Shown here: positions 9,537-17,917 of the stretch, piece by piece
How positions within the stretch are numbered: position 1 is the first letter of the stretch
Layout: each line of letters begins with the position of its first letter
Assembly: GCA_002069765.1 (NCBI GenBank)
Contig: MWBZ01000003.1
Location: 62,001-126,000 of the forward strand
DNA length: 64,000 nucleotides
Direction: 5' to 3'
Source of the DNA: a bacterium ADurb.Bin243
GTDB taxonomy: Bacteria; Muiribacteriota; UBA9980
Program-made: the position numbers and the translations under genes
The notes under the pieces: model-generated
Seen by the model: only the letters and a program-made list of their open reading frames with translations
The model's database searches: none
What the model was told of the DNA's origin: nothing

Positions 9537-10319
9537 ATGCATAATAAAATCATGGAAGCGGAAGATATATCGTTTTCTTACGGCGGCAGGCACGTTCTGA
9601 AAAACATCAGCCTGAATATCCATGCGGGTGAAGTGCTTTCAATTTTAGGCCCCAACGGTGCCGGAAAAACGACTCTGCTGAACTGTCTTTTGAACTTCGT
9701 AAAACCGGTGGGAGGCAGAATAAAGTTAAAAGGAAAACCGGCGGAAGAATATAAACGGCGTGATTTCTGCCGCATAGTTTCGTTCGTGCCGCAAATGCAC
9801 AGGCCCGTTTTCGACTATACCGTCGAAGAGATCGTGTTGATGGGCAAAAATCCCCATCTCGAAGGCTGCGCGGCGCCTTCGAAAAAAGACCGCGCCGAAG
9901 CGCTGGCCGCTCTCGCAGAACTGAACATCGAGCATCTCAGGGACGCGCGCTACACTAAGATAAGCGGCGGCGAGCTCAGGCTTGCGCTTATAGCCAGGGC
10001 GATTGTCCAGGCGACGGAAATGATATTTCTCGACGAGCCGGCGGCCCATCTCGACCTGAAAAATCAGATCGACATAATGGGCGTTATCAGAGATCTCGCG
10101 GCCGTGAGGAAGATGGCGGCGGTAATGGTCGTGCACGACCCGGACCACGCGCTCGCTTATTCGGACCGCGCATTGCTTTTGAAGGACGGCCGGAGCGTAG
10201 CGGCCGGAGCGCCTTCTGAAACCATAACGAGTGAAAACCTGATGTCTGTTTACGGCGTCGACGCCGCCATCATCGAGTTCGAAGGCCGCAAAAAAGTCAT
10301 GATACGAAATAAAATATGA
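9537..10319 (+). CDS. FecE/BtuD-type ABC importer ATPase (system 2)
   Basis: Walker A GPNGAGKTT (38-46), Q-loop FVPQMH, signature ISGGE (142-146) and Walker B MIFLDEPAAHLD are all intact, as expected for an ABC importer ATPase of 260 residues. An AGGCGGA lies just before the ATG. The stop overlaps the permease start as ATGA, so translation of the two is coupled. Gene order is binding protein, ATPase, permease here, but binding protein, permease, ATPase in system 1, which argues against a simple recent tandem duplication. Confidence 0.92.
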   Translation: MHNKIMEAEDISFSYGGRHVLKNISLNIHAGEVLSILGPNGAGKTTLLNCLLNFVKPVGGRIKLKGKPAEEYKRRDFCRIVSFVPQMHRPVFDYTVEEIVLMGKNPHLEGCAAPSKKDRAEALAALAELNIEHLRDARYTKISGGELRLALIARAIVQATEMIFLDEPAAHLDLKNQIDIMGVIRDLAAVRKMAAVMVVHDPDHALAYSDRALLLKDGRSVAAGAPSETITSENLMSVYGVDAAIIEFEGRKKVMIRNKI

Positions 10320-11317
10320 AAAAAACTGTTTTGATATTATCGCTCGCGCTCGCGGCGCTCTGCGTCATCTCCATTTCGATAGGCAGGTATCAGATACCTC
10401 CGGCGACGGTAATTAAAATAATTGCCGCGAAATTCGCCGCGTGTGAGCGCGACTGGCCGGAGCGCATGGAAACGGTTATCTGGTCTATAAGGTTTCCGCG
10501 GGTAATAGCCGCCATGGCCGTGGGAGCGGGGCTTTCCATGTCCGCGGCGGTGCTGCAGTCGATGTTTCAAAATCCTCTCGTTTCGCCGTTCATACTCGGC
10601 GTTTCATCCGGCGCCGGATTCGGGGCGGCCGTCGCCATCCTCCTTGAAATGAACAGGCTCGCCCTATATCTAATGGTTTTCGCGGGCGGCGCGGTCGCGG
10701 TAACTCTGAGCTGCCTTCTGGGAAAAGAAAACGGCCGCGGCAACTCTAAAATAACGCTGGTTTTAAGCGGCGTCATCGTAGGCGGCTTTTTCTCATCCCT
10801 CATTTCTGCGTTGAAATATATGGCGGACCCTTACACGAAACTGCCGGAGATAGTCTTCTGGCTGATGGGCTCGTTGGCGTACGTCACGGGCGAAAACCTC
10901 CTGTGGATATCGCCGATCATCATATTTCCAATGGCAGCGCTTTACTTTTACAGCTGGAAGTTCAACATCCTGGCGCTCGGCGAATACGAGGCAAAGTCCC
11001 TTGGAGAAGACACGGAACGCCTGAAAATGATCGGGATCGTTTTTACGACCATGCTCGTATCGGCGACGGTGGCTTTATCGGGCGTCATCGGCTGGGTGGG
11101 CCTGGTCGTGGCTAATTCGGCGAGAATGGTCACCGGCCCGAACCTCGTAAGGCTTGTGCCCGTTTCGGCGCTGGCGGGGGCCATATACCTTCTTTTGATA
11201 GACGACATGGCGCGCAGCCTCGCGAGCGTAGAAATACCGCTCGGCATACTGACCTCGCTTGCGGGAGCGCCGGTTTTTATATACATACTCAAAAAAAGCG
11301 GCGGCGATAAACAATAG
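10316..11317 (+). CDS. FecCD/BtuC-type ABC importer permease (system 2)
   Basis: About ten membrane helices with FecCD signatures: IRFPRVIAAMAVGAGLSMSAAVLQSMFQ-like start of the core, then NPLVSPFILGVSSGAGFGA, the coupling segment ALGEYEAKSLGED, and the C-terminal VEIPLGILTSLAGAPVF. The start codon overlaps the upstream ATPase stop (ATGA). This is the last structural gene of the uptake operon before a separately promoted regulator gene. Confidence 0.9.
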   Translation: MKKTVLILSLALAALCVISISIGRYQIPPATVIKIIAAKFAACERDWPERMETVIWSIRFPRVIAAMAVGAGLSMSAAVLQSMFQNPLVSPFILGVSSGAGFGAAVAILLEMNRLALYLMVFAGGAVAVTLSCLLGKENGRGNSKITLVLSGVIVGGFFSSLISALKYMADPYTKLPEIVFWLMGSLAYVTGENLLWISPIIIFPMAALYFYSWKFNILALGEYEAKSLGEDTERLKMIGIVFTTMLVSATVALSGVIGWVGLVVANSARMVTGPNLVRLVPVSALAGAIYLLLIDDMARSLASVEIPLGILTSLAGAPVFIYILKKSGGDKQ

Positions 11318-11362
11318 GAACAAGCATGACGTCAAATCATAAATTGGCGACGCGCTTTTAAC

Positions 11363-11411
11363 TTATCAAAAAAACGTTGATAAAAAAAATATATTGTAGT
11401 ATAATTTATCA
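11363..11411 (+). promoter_or_regulatory. Promoter with TTATCAA/TTGATAA repeats before the HTH gene
   Basis: TTGATA at 11377-11382 and TATAAT at 11400-11405 are 17 bases apart, a near-consensus housekeeping promoter. Three copies of the same heptamer surround it: TTATCAA at 11363-11369, its inverse TTGATAA at 11377-11383 overlapping the -35 box, and TTATCAA at 11405-11411 overlapping the -10 and start region. This arrangement suggests that the downstream HTH protein binds here and represses its own gene. Confidence 0.7.
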
Positions 11412-11437
11412 AGAATATATTAGGCAGGGCATAACGC

Positions 11438-12070
11438 ATGAGCGCAAAAGAAAACTGCAATATAGAAAAACTTTTCACGGTCGAAGAAACAGCCGAACGG
11501 CTTCAGATGAATCCCGAAGTTCTTCGGCGCAAACTTCGTTCGGGGCTTATCTTCGGCATTAAACTCACGCCCAAGATGTGGAAGATACCCGAATCCAGCA
11601 TAGTCGATTATATCAACCACGCCGACAATCTTTCAAAACATTCGGCAGTGGCCGAAACCAGAACTTCAGAGAACTGCAGCCGTTTTCCGCGCTGGATAGA
11701 ATACAGCGGCCTTCCCGGCTATCTAAGTTCCAAATACGGCGTCGCCACATGGCTTGTAATGAAAAAAATCATCGAACTCGACTGTCTCGAAAACGAAAAA
11801 GCCGGCGTCTTCTTCGATTTTAAGATCGACGAACTGCGCGAAATAACCGGCCTCACCCGCCAGACGCTTCACAAAGTGCTTCTCATTTTAAAAAAAGAAG
11901 GATATATAGATTTTTTAACGATCAAGGGCAAGAATTCGATCACTAAATTTAAAGTTTTAACGCCGCTTAAAACTCCCATGAGCATTTATGAAATACCCGC
12001 CGAGCACGGCGGAGTCAAAGGCAGGCTTAAAACCGAAGTGATAGGGACCTGCATAACTCGCTTTTTTTAA
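11438..12070 (+). CDS. Putative transcription regulator, excisionase-type HTH plus winged helix
   Basis: Residues 10-65 look like an HTH_17/excisionase-type domain (FTVEETAERLQMNPEVLRRKLRSG, then a W-K-I-P wing). Residues about 115-165 contain a second winged helix (IDELREITGLTRQTLHKVLLILKKEGYI). It is transcribed from its own promoter, with repeated TTATCAA elements, at the end of the uptake locus, which suggests control of that locus or of itself. The family could not be named more exactly. Confidence 0.75.
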   Translation: MSAKENCNIEKLFTVEETAERLQMNPEVLRRKLRSGLIFGIKLTPKMWKIPESSIVDYINHADNLSKHSAVAETRTSENCSRFPRWIEYSGLPGYLSSKYGVATWLVMKKIIELDCLENEKAGVFFDFKIDELREITGLTRQTLHKVLLILKKEGYIDFLTIKGKNSITKFKVLTPLKTPMSIYEIPAEHGGVKGRLKTEVIGTCITRFF

Positions 12071-12073
12071 AGC

Positions 12074-12529
12074 TCAACGTTTGTCCGTTTTTTGCTTATC
12101 GCCTTTTTTTCCGCCGCACAATCCGCAACAACAGCCTTTTTTCAAATGGCGTTCATCCCTGACGAATAAAAAAAACTTATTTTTATCTTTCACGCATTGC
12201 ATCTCAAGAGTGTCTTCGCTTATCGAAACGATTTTAAATTCTTCGGCATATACCGGCGATTTTATCCTGTTTTTAATAAACTCAGGAGAAAAACTTATCT
12301 TTGCCGACCGTTCGCTATACCTGTAAATGCCTTCTTCGGTTATCAATTCTCCGTGTTTGCCCACGAAAACGGCGCAATACGAATTATTTTTGGATAATTC
12401 AAGCAAAAGCCGGCCGTTATTTACTTCATACCAGCTATTATAAGTAAAATCGTTCGCATAAGCAGAGAAAAATAAAAAAAACATGATTAAAAATAATGAC
12501 AAGCAAAATATTTGATTCTTTTCTATCAT
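12074..12529 (-). CDS. Secreted hypothetical protein with Cys cluster tail
   Basis: A signal peptide (about residues 1-25, ending AYA) precedes a roughly 100-residue domain with repeated short strands (NNGRLLLELSKNNSYC, then GIYRYSERSAKISFSP), reminiscent of small beta-barrel copper-tolerance proteins, and a C-terminal KKGCCCGLCGGKKGDK cluster that could bind a metal ion. No family is recognised with confidence. It is the last gene of a minus-strand cluster with a DUF3299-like protein and an exporter, so a periplasmic metal role is plausible. Confidence 0.65.
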   Translation of the reverse strand: MIEKNQIFCLSLFLIMFFLFFSAYANDFTYNSWYEVNNGRLLLELSKNNSYCAVFVGKHGELITEEGIYRYSERSAKISFSPEFIKNRIKSPVYAEEFKIVSISEDTLEMQCVKDKNKFFLFVRDERHLKKGCCCGLCGGKKGDKQKTDKR

Positions 12530-12569
12530 TTAAAAACTCCATTTATTTTTTTAACATATAAAAGACGTT

Positions 12570-13595
12570 TTAGCGTTTAAGCCTGACCGAATCTTCAAGC
12601 GACATAATTCCGTTATAAACCCATTTTACCGCGTCTCGATTAATTTTTACTCTGCCGGCAAAAGACAGCTCGTTATCCCAGAACTGCGGAATTCTTTCGC
12701 CGCTTTTTAATTTAACGGGTATCGAGTTCATCAGGGAAGGAGGAATGCCTGTACAGCATCCGTCCCAATAATATTTTCCGATAAGAATATTTTTCTGTTT
12801 CTTAGAAAGAATTCCGGTAAGAAACCCCTTTACTTTGAATATCTTTCCTTCATATTTTTCAAAGAATTTGTAATCATTTTCAGTTAAATCCGAAGAATTT
12901 TTTCCGTCAATGGTTTTTATGAATTTTTCGACAAGAGCTATATCGAGTTCTTCGATAGAGGAAGATTCGACTTCCGTCCCGGCGTCGTGTACAAAATTAT
13001 CTTCGCCGAAAGGTTCGAGCGTCCGGCCGTCCATACGATAAATATAGCCGTCGGCGGGTTTCGGATCGACAAAAAACCTTCCGGATACTACCACAGGCCT
13101 CAGGCGTTCGAACTTGACTTTTTTATCCATTTCTACAAGTACATATTGATTATACTGTGGTTTCGGCCCATAACAACACGTTTGAGTAGATTTGAGCAGG
13201 CAGAAATTTTTTATTTCTTCTCCTTCTTCCAGAGGATACATAAAGCCAAGGATCTTTAATTCCTTTTTATCGACGGACATTATAAAATCCGGCGCATGAT
13301 TATTTTTCTCCGGATCAAAATTCCATAGCTGCATCGTGGCGAACGGAAGAAAACCCGTTTCCGCCTTCGATATTTCAGTTTCGTCAACGCTCACGTTTCG
13401 ATGACCGCCGGCCGGAGCGGCGGACGAAGCCGGCGACGAGCTTTTTATGGCTACTTCTTTTGTTTTTTCGCCTTCGTCGATTATAAGCGGCCCCGTTATC
13501 GGCGAAATTTTGTCTGCCGCCAAAAAAAATCTTGCCGCGGTAAAAACGCATATTAATATAACGGCATAAATCGCGGCGTTTTTCATATTATACAT
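12570..13595 (-). CDS. DUF3299-like periplasmic protein (ZrgE-like)
   Basis: An N-terminal membrane anchor or signal segment (about 7-26) is followed by a linker and a DUF3299-like region: KILGFMYPLEEGEEIKNFCLL, a CCYGPKPQYNQYVLVEM stretch and GRFFVDPKPADGYIYRMDG. A second related domain follows (IFKVKGFLTGILSKKQ and CCTGIPPSLMN), so the protein may hold two such modules. A strong GGAGGAGAT precedes the ATG. DUF3299 proteins occur with His-rich proteins and FtsX-type ABC exporters in zinc-regulated zrg loci, as here. Confidence 0.72.
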   Translation of the reverse strand: MYNMKNAAIYAVILICVFTAARFFLAADKISPITGPLIIDEGEKTKEVAIKSSSPASSAAPAGGHRNVSVDETEISKAETGFLPFATMQLWNFDPEKNNHAPDFIMSVDKKELKILGFMYPLEEGEEIKNFCLLKSTQTCCYGPKPQYNQYVLVEMDKKVKFERLRPVVVSGRFFVDPKPADGYIYRMDGRTLEPFGEDNFVHDAGTEVESSSIEELDIALVEKFIKTIDGKNSSDLTENDYKFFEKYEGKIFKVKGFLTGILSKKQKNILIGKYYWDGCCTGIPPSLMNSIPVKLKSGERIPQFWDNELSFAGRVKINRDAVKWVYNGIMSLEDSVRLKR

Positions 13596-13660
13596 TTTTC
13601 TATCTCCTCCAATATATCGCCGCCGCCGGAAGCCGCCCCGCGGCGGACGACATGTAACGT

Positions 13661-14194
13661 TTAGTAATCGATTTTAACGCCCGTTTTTCTGCCTTTAAAA
13701 TTTATTTTACCGCTGGCAAAAAACTTTATACCCCGTCCTTTCAGCTTTTCGTTCCAGCCTTTGAAACGAGAGCAATCGCCGATTTTTTCTTCAGCCAGCT
13801 CGATCGGCCAGGCTTTTAACACTAAATCAAATTCGCCTCCTGAAAGGCCGTTTTTAAGTTTGACTTTAAATTTAATTTCTTCGTCCGTAGTTCTTACGGA
13901 TCTGGCTGTATCGTTGCCGCCGCCGACCAGCCAGAGCTCGACAGTTCCCTCTTCACTTAACTTGATTTCGCAATGGCCGTTTTCACAGCTTCCTATAACG
14001 CTCAACTTGCCGCCGTGCGCCGCTTTGTGTTCGTGCTCGTGGCTATGGCCGACGCCGTGTTTATGATGATTTCGGTCTTCATCGGCTTCGCCCGCACGAC
14101 ATAATGAAGATGAAAGAAAAATTAAATATATTAGAATTGCCGAATATATCACAATGGTCGGAACATTAAAAATACTATTTTTTTTATAATTCAT
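13661..14194 (-). CDS. His-rich periplasmic metal-binding protein (ZrgA-like position)
   Basis: After a signal segment (to about residue 33) the protein has a His-rich stretch HHKHGVGHSHEHEHKAAHGG, which is a likely Zn, Cu or Ni site, then a beta-rich domain of about 120 residues with ENGHCEIKLSEEGTVELWLVGG. Its place beside a DUF3299-like protein and an FtsX/MacB-type ABC exporter matches the ZrgA slot of zinc-regulated loci. Sequence similarity to DUF2796 is not obvious by eye. Confidence 0.65.
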   Translation of the reverse strand: MNYKKNSIFNVPTIVIYSAILIYLIFLSSSLCRAGEADEDRNHHKHGVGHSHEHEHKAAHGGKLSVIGSCENGHCEIKLSEEGTVELWLVGGGNDTARSVRTTDEEIKFKVKLKNGLSGGEFDLVLKAWPIELAEEKIGDCSRFKGWNEKLKGRGIKFFASGKINFKGRKTGVKIDY

Positions 14195-14269
14195 AAAATC
14201 ATTCCTTTCGATTCATATTTTTTAAAAATAAAAAGATCCTTAATTTAAGAAATTTTATATTCCGTTTTT

Positions 14270-15520
14270 TCAAGACACATGTGAAAGACCCTTTATTATA
14301 TCTATTTTATAAGCGTTAAACGCCGGAACAAGAGAAGTAAGAAAAGCTATCGAGATAACGGCAGGGACTAAAAAAAACTCATTGCAAGACACATAAGAAG
14401 CCGAAAAAACGACGCCCGTTTCGCAATTAATGTATATGGCCGCTGCATAAACTACCGTATGCCCCGCCGCCAGTCCGGCCAGCAGTCCGGCCATAGATAT
14501 CATAAGACTTTCGCCTATAACCATGCCGAGAACGGCTCGCCTTGGCGCACCGAGAAACCTAATCAGCGCGATATCCCGCTTGCGCTGATTAATCGAGCCG
14601 AGCAGGGTGGAAAAAAGAAAAAGCGCCGACATAACGGCTATAGCGGCCGCTATTATAAAAAGTACCGAATCGATCCACCCTATAATATTAAAAAGTCTGG
14701 GCAATACTTCGTTCGGCACTACAAATTGCGCGGACTGCGACTGATTGACGTTGTATTTAAGGTCCTGCACGCCTGGATGCATTATGCCATTTCTTATGCG
14801 TCTTATTTTAATATAAGCTCCGCTTATTTCACGGTATTTTTCGTCGAGCGCCATCGCGTTGACTTCCCCGCCGTGGCCGCTTAGAGTATAAAAAGCCTTA
14901 AGCGGTATATATATCGCGCGATCATGCGGCGTTCCTGTCGGGGCCATTATACCGGTTATTTTTATAACGTCGTTGTGGACCGGATCGCCGGCATTTACGC
15001 CGCAAACTGGATTAAAAACCGATCCGAGCTTCAATTTAAGAGCTTTTGCGGCTTCGTATCCGGCAACGGCTTCGTCGTTTTCTTTAAAAACCCTTCCAGC
15101 ACCGCCGTCGGATTCTTTAAAGCTAAATATTTTGCCGGGCTGATATTCAAAGCCGCTAAAAAATTCTTCTTCTATCGCGTTCACTCTGAAGCCCGCGTAA
15201 GAATGGCCACTGCAAAAAGGAACCGCAATTTCGACTATCGGATCTTGCTTGACTTTTTTATAATACTCCCATTTAATCTTCCCGGGGGTTTCTTCGATAT
15301 GATAAACTGCATTGAGAACAATTTGCAGAGGAGACCCTTTAGGGCCGAGCACTCCGTCGATGCCATGACCTATCCTGGTAAAATTTGACTGAGTCTGTTC
15401 GCGAAGAGAGATAACCGCCGTGAGCATCGCTATAGAAACGGCTATGCTCAGAACGGCCAGAGCTGAAGAATGCATGTGCTGCCTGAGACTCTTGAATATG
15501 ATTTTCAAAATTATTTTCAA
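14270..15520 (-). CDS. MacB/FtsX-type ABC transporter permease
   Basis: The 416-residue membrane protein has an N-terminal helix (about 18-38), a large periplasmic domain (about 40-280) and three C-terminal helices (near 285-310, 335-365, 375-405) with the FtsX-like segment RDIALIRFLGAPRRAVLGMVIGE. This is the layout of LolC/MacB-type permeases, which move substrates out of the inner membrane or periplasm. Its start overlaps the stop of the ATPase gene by four bases. It forms an exporter within a zrg-like cluster. Confidence 0.88.
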   Translation of the reverse strand: MKIILKIIFKSLRQHMHSSALAVLSIAVSIAMLTAVISLREQTQSNFTRIGHGIDGVLGPKGSPLQIVLNAVYHIEETPGKIKWEYYKKVKQDPIVEIAVPFCSGHSYAGFRVNAIEEEFFSGFEYQPGKIFSFKESDGGAGRVFKENDEAVAGYEAAKALKLKLGSVFNPVCGVNAGDPVHNDVIKITGIMAPTGTPHDRAIYIPLKAFYTLSGHGGEVNAMALDEKYREISGAYIKIRRIRNGIMHPGVQDLKYNVNQSQSAQFVVPNEVLPRLFNIIGWIDSVLFIIAAAIAVMSALFLFSTLLGSINQRKRDIALIRFLGAPRRAVLGMVIGESLMISMAGLLAGLAAGHTVVYAAAIYINCETGVVFSASYVSCNEFFLVPAVISIAFLTSLVPAFNAYKIDIIKGLSHVS

Positions 15521-16242
15521 TTAGCATCGCCCGCCTTCCGCATAGACGCGAGACAGGGTCGAGCTTCAATAGAATCTAGAACCCCCGCGCCTCGAGACAT
15601 ATTGATATCGCTGAAATTTAATTTTTTATCGAAAGCGCTTATCACATCTTTTTCATGGCTCACGGTTATCAAAGCAGAACCCGCTTCAGCCGCCGATTTT
15701 TTTAAAAGATCCACGACGGCGGCGGAATTTTGCGAATCGAGCGAGCTGGTGGGTTCGTCGGCTAAAATTAGCGGCGGCCTTTTCATGACCGCTCTTAAAA
15801 CCGCGATTCGTTGTTGCTGTCCCAGTGAAAGCTGGGAAGGGTATTTGCCGGATTCGTTAAAAAGCCCCGCAATTTCAAGATACTGCATAATGCCGTCTCG
15901 CGAATAATTTACTCCGGCTATTTGAAGGGACAATTCAAGATTTTCATAAGCCGTATAGCCCTGCAGAAGATTGAGATTTTGAAAAATATAACCTATATTC
16001 TTAGCTCTGAAAAGATCGAGATCTCTTTCTCCGAGAGATTTCATTTCCGTTCCGCATATTTTAACGCTGCCGCTATACCCGCCGAGCACGCCGGAAAGTA
16101 TATTCAACAATGTCGTTTTACCGCACCCGGAACGTCCGTACATAGAAATTATCTCATTATGGCCGAGTTCGAATTTTTTTATTCGGATAACTTCACAATC
16201 GCCAGAAAAACTTTTTTCAAGATTTTCAATTTGTATTATCAT
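15517..16242 (-). CDS. MacB/LolD-type ABC transporter ATPase
   Basis: Walker A GRSGCGKTT (36-44), Q-loop FQN, signature LSLGQQQR (138-145) and Walker B LILADEPTSSLD (158-169) define a LolD/MacB-type ATPase. The frame is open to 16335, but ATG 16242 has AAAGGCGGT just upstream and begins with the usual MIIQIENLEKSF, so I take it as the start. The next gene, the permease, overlaps by ATGA. The signature has Leu in place of the usual first Gly (LSLGQ), a modest variation. Confidence 0.9.
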   Translation of the reverse strand: MIIQIENLEKSFSGDCEVIRIKKFELGHNEIISMYGRSGCGKTTLLNILSGVLGGYSGSVKICGTEMKSLGERDLDLFRAKNIGYIFQNLNLLQGYTAYENLELSLQIAGVNYSRDGIMQYLEIAGLFNESGKYPSQLSLGQQQRIAVLRAVMKRPPLILADEPTSSLDSQNSAAVVDLLKKSAAEAGSALITVSHEKDVISAFDKKLNFSDINMSRGAGVLDSIEARPCLASMRKAGDAN

Positions 16243-16415
16243 TTTATTACCGCCTTTCGAGTCAGCTAATAGCAAAAAATCCTTCCGCCGTTTACGCCGG
16301 AAGCGCAAAGCGAAAAGGAAACGTTTCGTATCCAATTAACAGCAATGCCATTAAAGGAAACGAAAATTAGTTTTAATTAATATGCGCCGTCTTGTGGCCG
16401 AGCGCCGTTAATAAA

Positions 16416-16724
16416 CTAAATATTATAAAAAAAGAAGTTGGAGGGAGGCGAGCGTAATTTTAGAAACGCCTTTAAAATAAAATAGCGTATGAAAATGAAG
16501 TTATATGAAAGTCTCGATTCAAAACCGAAAAAGCTTAAAAGCGTTAATGAGTAAAATATGACAGCCGAATCAAAAGACGCTATAAAAACACAAACCAGGC
16601 ATTGCCGAAATTCTTCGGGAGAGCAATGTCCACATTCATGAAAGTGAAAAAAAGAAAATAAACTCAGCGCAAAAAATAAAATCAGGTATATAAGCGCCGC
16701 ATTTTTTGAATTATTTTTTTTCAT
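16416..16724 (-). CDS. Small membrane protein with HxH...CxxC motifs
   Basis: From ATG 16724 the product is about 102 residues: a membrane helix (about 9-29), HFHECGHC, then QCLVCVFIAS within a second hydrophobic region. The open frame could extend upstream to a TTG at 16760, but that TTG is itself part of the -35 box of a consensus promoter, so ATG 16724 at about the predicted transcription start is preferred; the mRNA would be nearly leaderless. A related protein (H-S-H-S-H, GCAICNF) is encoded at 22908. Metal-related function is inferred from the motifs and neighbours. Confidence 0.6.
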   Translation of the reverse strand: MKKNNSKNAALIYLILFFALSLFSFFHFHECGHCSPEEFRQCLVCVFIASFDSAVIFYSLTLLSFFGFESRLSYNFIFIRYFILKAFLKLRSPPSNFFFYNI

Positions 16725-16731
16725 CGATTTT

Positions 16732-16760
16732 ATTATAACATTTTTGATGCCGGCTGTCAA
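16732..16760 (-). promoter_or_regulatory. Consensus sigma70 promoter for the 16416-16724 gene
   Basis: Read on the minus strand, TTGACA (16760-16755) and TATAAT (16737-16732) are both exact and separated by exactly 17 bases. The transcription start is expected near 16725, that is at or next to the ATG at 16724. It lies just after the NifX-like gene stop at 16774. Confidence 0.85.
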
Positions 16761-16773
16761 TTCGAGCGTACTT

Positions 16774-17154
16774 TTAATGATGGCCGCCGCAGACGAAATC
16801 CGCCGAGATAGGCGAAACTTTTCCTTTTTCGTAATTATCCCTTACGTCTTTAACGTAATCGCCGTCCGACACGAAAACTTCTATGCCGACGCTTTTAAAT
16901 CCCGCGAGCGGCCTGCCGCCGATGCCGCCGACCACTATCGCGTTCACCTTATTGGCGGCCAGCAGATTGACCGGGGCAAGACAACCTCCTTCGACATGGG
17001 GAGGATTTGCAATAACTTTGCATTCAACGAATTTATTGTTTGCATCGAACGAAAGAACGCTGAAGCAGTCGCAACGTCCAAAATGCGGAGATCTTTCGGC
17101 GTCGAGGCCGCCTTTACCCATAGATGGAACAGCTACGTTTATTGTTTTTGACAT
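16774..17154 (-). CDS. NifX/NifB-type dinitrogenase cofactor-binding family protein
   Basis: The 126-residue protein shows the NifX/NafY-like (dinitrogenase FeMo-cofactor biosynthesis) fold: INVAVPS start, SPHFGRCDCFSVLSFD, the loop GGCLAPVNLLAANKVNAIVVGGIGGRPL, and GIEVFVSDG. A Cys/His-rich tail (CGGHH) and CDC motif suggest metal binding. Family members include the orange protein ORP, which holds a Mo-Cu cluster. AAGGAG precedes the ATG, and a sigma54-type promoter lies at 17194-17209. It is transcribed divergently from the remaining orp-like genes. Confidence 0.87.
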   Translation of the reverse strand: MSKTINVAVPSMGKGGLDAERSPHFGRCDCFSVLSFDANNKFVECKVIANPPHVEGGCLAPVNLLAANKVNAIVVGGIGGRPLAGFKSVGIEVFVSDGDYVKDVRDNYEKGKVSPISADFVCGGHH

Positions 17155-17193
17155 AAAATTACTCCTTCTTTTTTTAGGCTATACAGCTTAATT

Positions 17194-17209
17194 AGCAAAT
17201 TTTGTGCCC
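17194..17209 (-). promoter_or_regulatory. Sigma54-type promoter for the minus-strand NifX gene
   Basis: On the minus strand the sequence GGGCACAAAATTTGCT matches the sigma54 consensus TGGCAC-N5-TTGCW with GG at 17208-17207 and GC at 17196-17195, exactly 10 bases apart. Only the first base (G for T) and the base after CAC differ. The transcription start would fall near 17183, before the NifX start at 17154. Confidence 0.75.
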
Positions 17210-17234
17210 GATTTTATTATAACGGAAAAAATTA

Positions 17235-17250
17235 CGGTATGCTAATTGCT
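17235..17250 (+). promoter_or_regulatory. Sigma54-type promoter for the plus-strand orp-like genes
   Basis: CGGTATGCTAATTGCT has GG at 17236-17237 and GC at 17248-17249, exactly 10 apart, with TTGCT intact in the -12 element; the -24 element is less perfect (GGTATG for GGCACG). It lies back to back with the minus-strand sigma54-type promoter 26 bases to its left, upstream of the gene at 17312. Confidence 0.65.
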
Positions 17251-17311
17251 TTATAAAAAATGTAAGCGTGCGTTAGAGAATAAAAACCTTAATTTAAAAA
17301 GGTGTTTAATT

Positions 17312-17767
17312 ATGAAAATAGGCTTTTTCAGTGACGATTTCAAAAACATTTCAAACCATCCGGGCAAATCGTCAGGACTATATATTTTTGAAATTGCAAA
17401 CGGCGAAATTTTAGGCGAAGAAATAAAAGTCTTCGACGAAAACGATTTCTCCAGCGCCTCGCTCGCCAGCCCGGCAATATCCGGCTGCGGCGTTTCAAAA
17501 GGCAGGGGCGGGCAAAACGGCAGGGGCTGTTTCAAGTTCAGAAACGGATTCATCAGAATCGATGAAAAAATTAAAAATCTTAACGTGGGAGCGTCTTTTT
17601 ACGGTTGTAAAACGGTCGTCTGCCGCGCGATAGGATTCAATCTTGAAAATAAGCTCGCCGGTGCCGGAATAGAGCTTCTCATAACTTGCGAAACCGACAT
17701 AAAAAACGCCGCAAAGCTTTACGCTGCAGGCAAACTTGAAAATTTACACAACAGGGAGTTTTTATAA
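17312..17767 (+). CDS. NifX/NifB-like protein
   Basis: From ATG 17312 (preceded by AAGGTG) the 151-residue product begins MKIGFFSDDF and carries a NifX-like core with a KSSGLYIFEI strand, an insert rich in Gly with SGCGVSKGRGG, and the pattern GASFYGCKTVVCRAIG. This resembles the dinitrogenase cofactor family but with two Cys in the loop. The longer frame from 17246 has no ribosome site. It is the first plus-strand gene of the orp-like island, behind a sigma54-type promoter. Confidence 0.72.
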   Translation: MKIGFFSDDFKNISNHPGKSSGLYIFEIANGEILGEEIKVFDENDFSSASLASPAISGCGVSKGRGGQNGRGCFKFRNGFIRIDEKIKNLNVGASFYGCKTVVCRAIGFNLENKLAGAGIELLITCETDIKNAAKLYAAGKLENLHNREFL

Positions 17768-17787
17768 AAACAGAGGTTCGGACTTTT

Positions 17788-17825
17788 TTGCAATATTACA
17801 ATTTTGCAATATTGCAAAATGCAAT
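17788..17825. promoter_or_regulatory. TTGCAATATTGCAA palindrome cluster, likely activator-binding site
   Basis: A perfect 18-base palindrome TTTTGCAATATTGCAAAA sits at 17802-17819. A one-mismatch copy TTGCAATATTACAA precedes it at 17788-17801 and another half site ATGCAAT follows. The same element occurs over the promoter of the sigma54 activator gene at 44910-44941, so both are likely bound by that activator. It lies about 100 bases upstream of the sigma54-type promoter at 17918. Confidence 0.75.
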
Positions 17826-17917
17826 TTTATTTTTTTATTGCCGAATGCTTATTTCATTACTGATCATTATATTAAGAGAATCAATCCATTAAGGCGAAAC
17901 GTAATAATTTTTTCATC

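Noticed and set aside
3-11317. Assigning cobalamin as the ligand of the uptake locus
   Set aside because: No B12 riboswitch or cobalamin genes are visible; FecCD-type importers serve many ligands.
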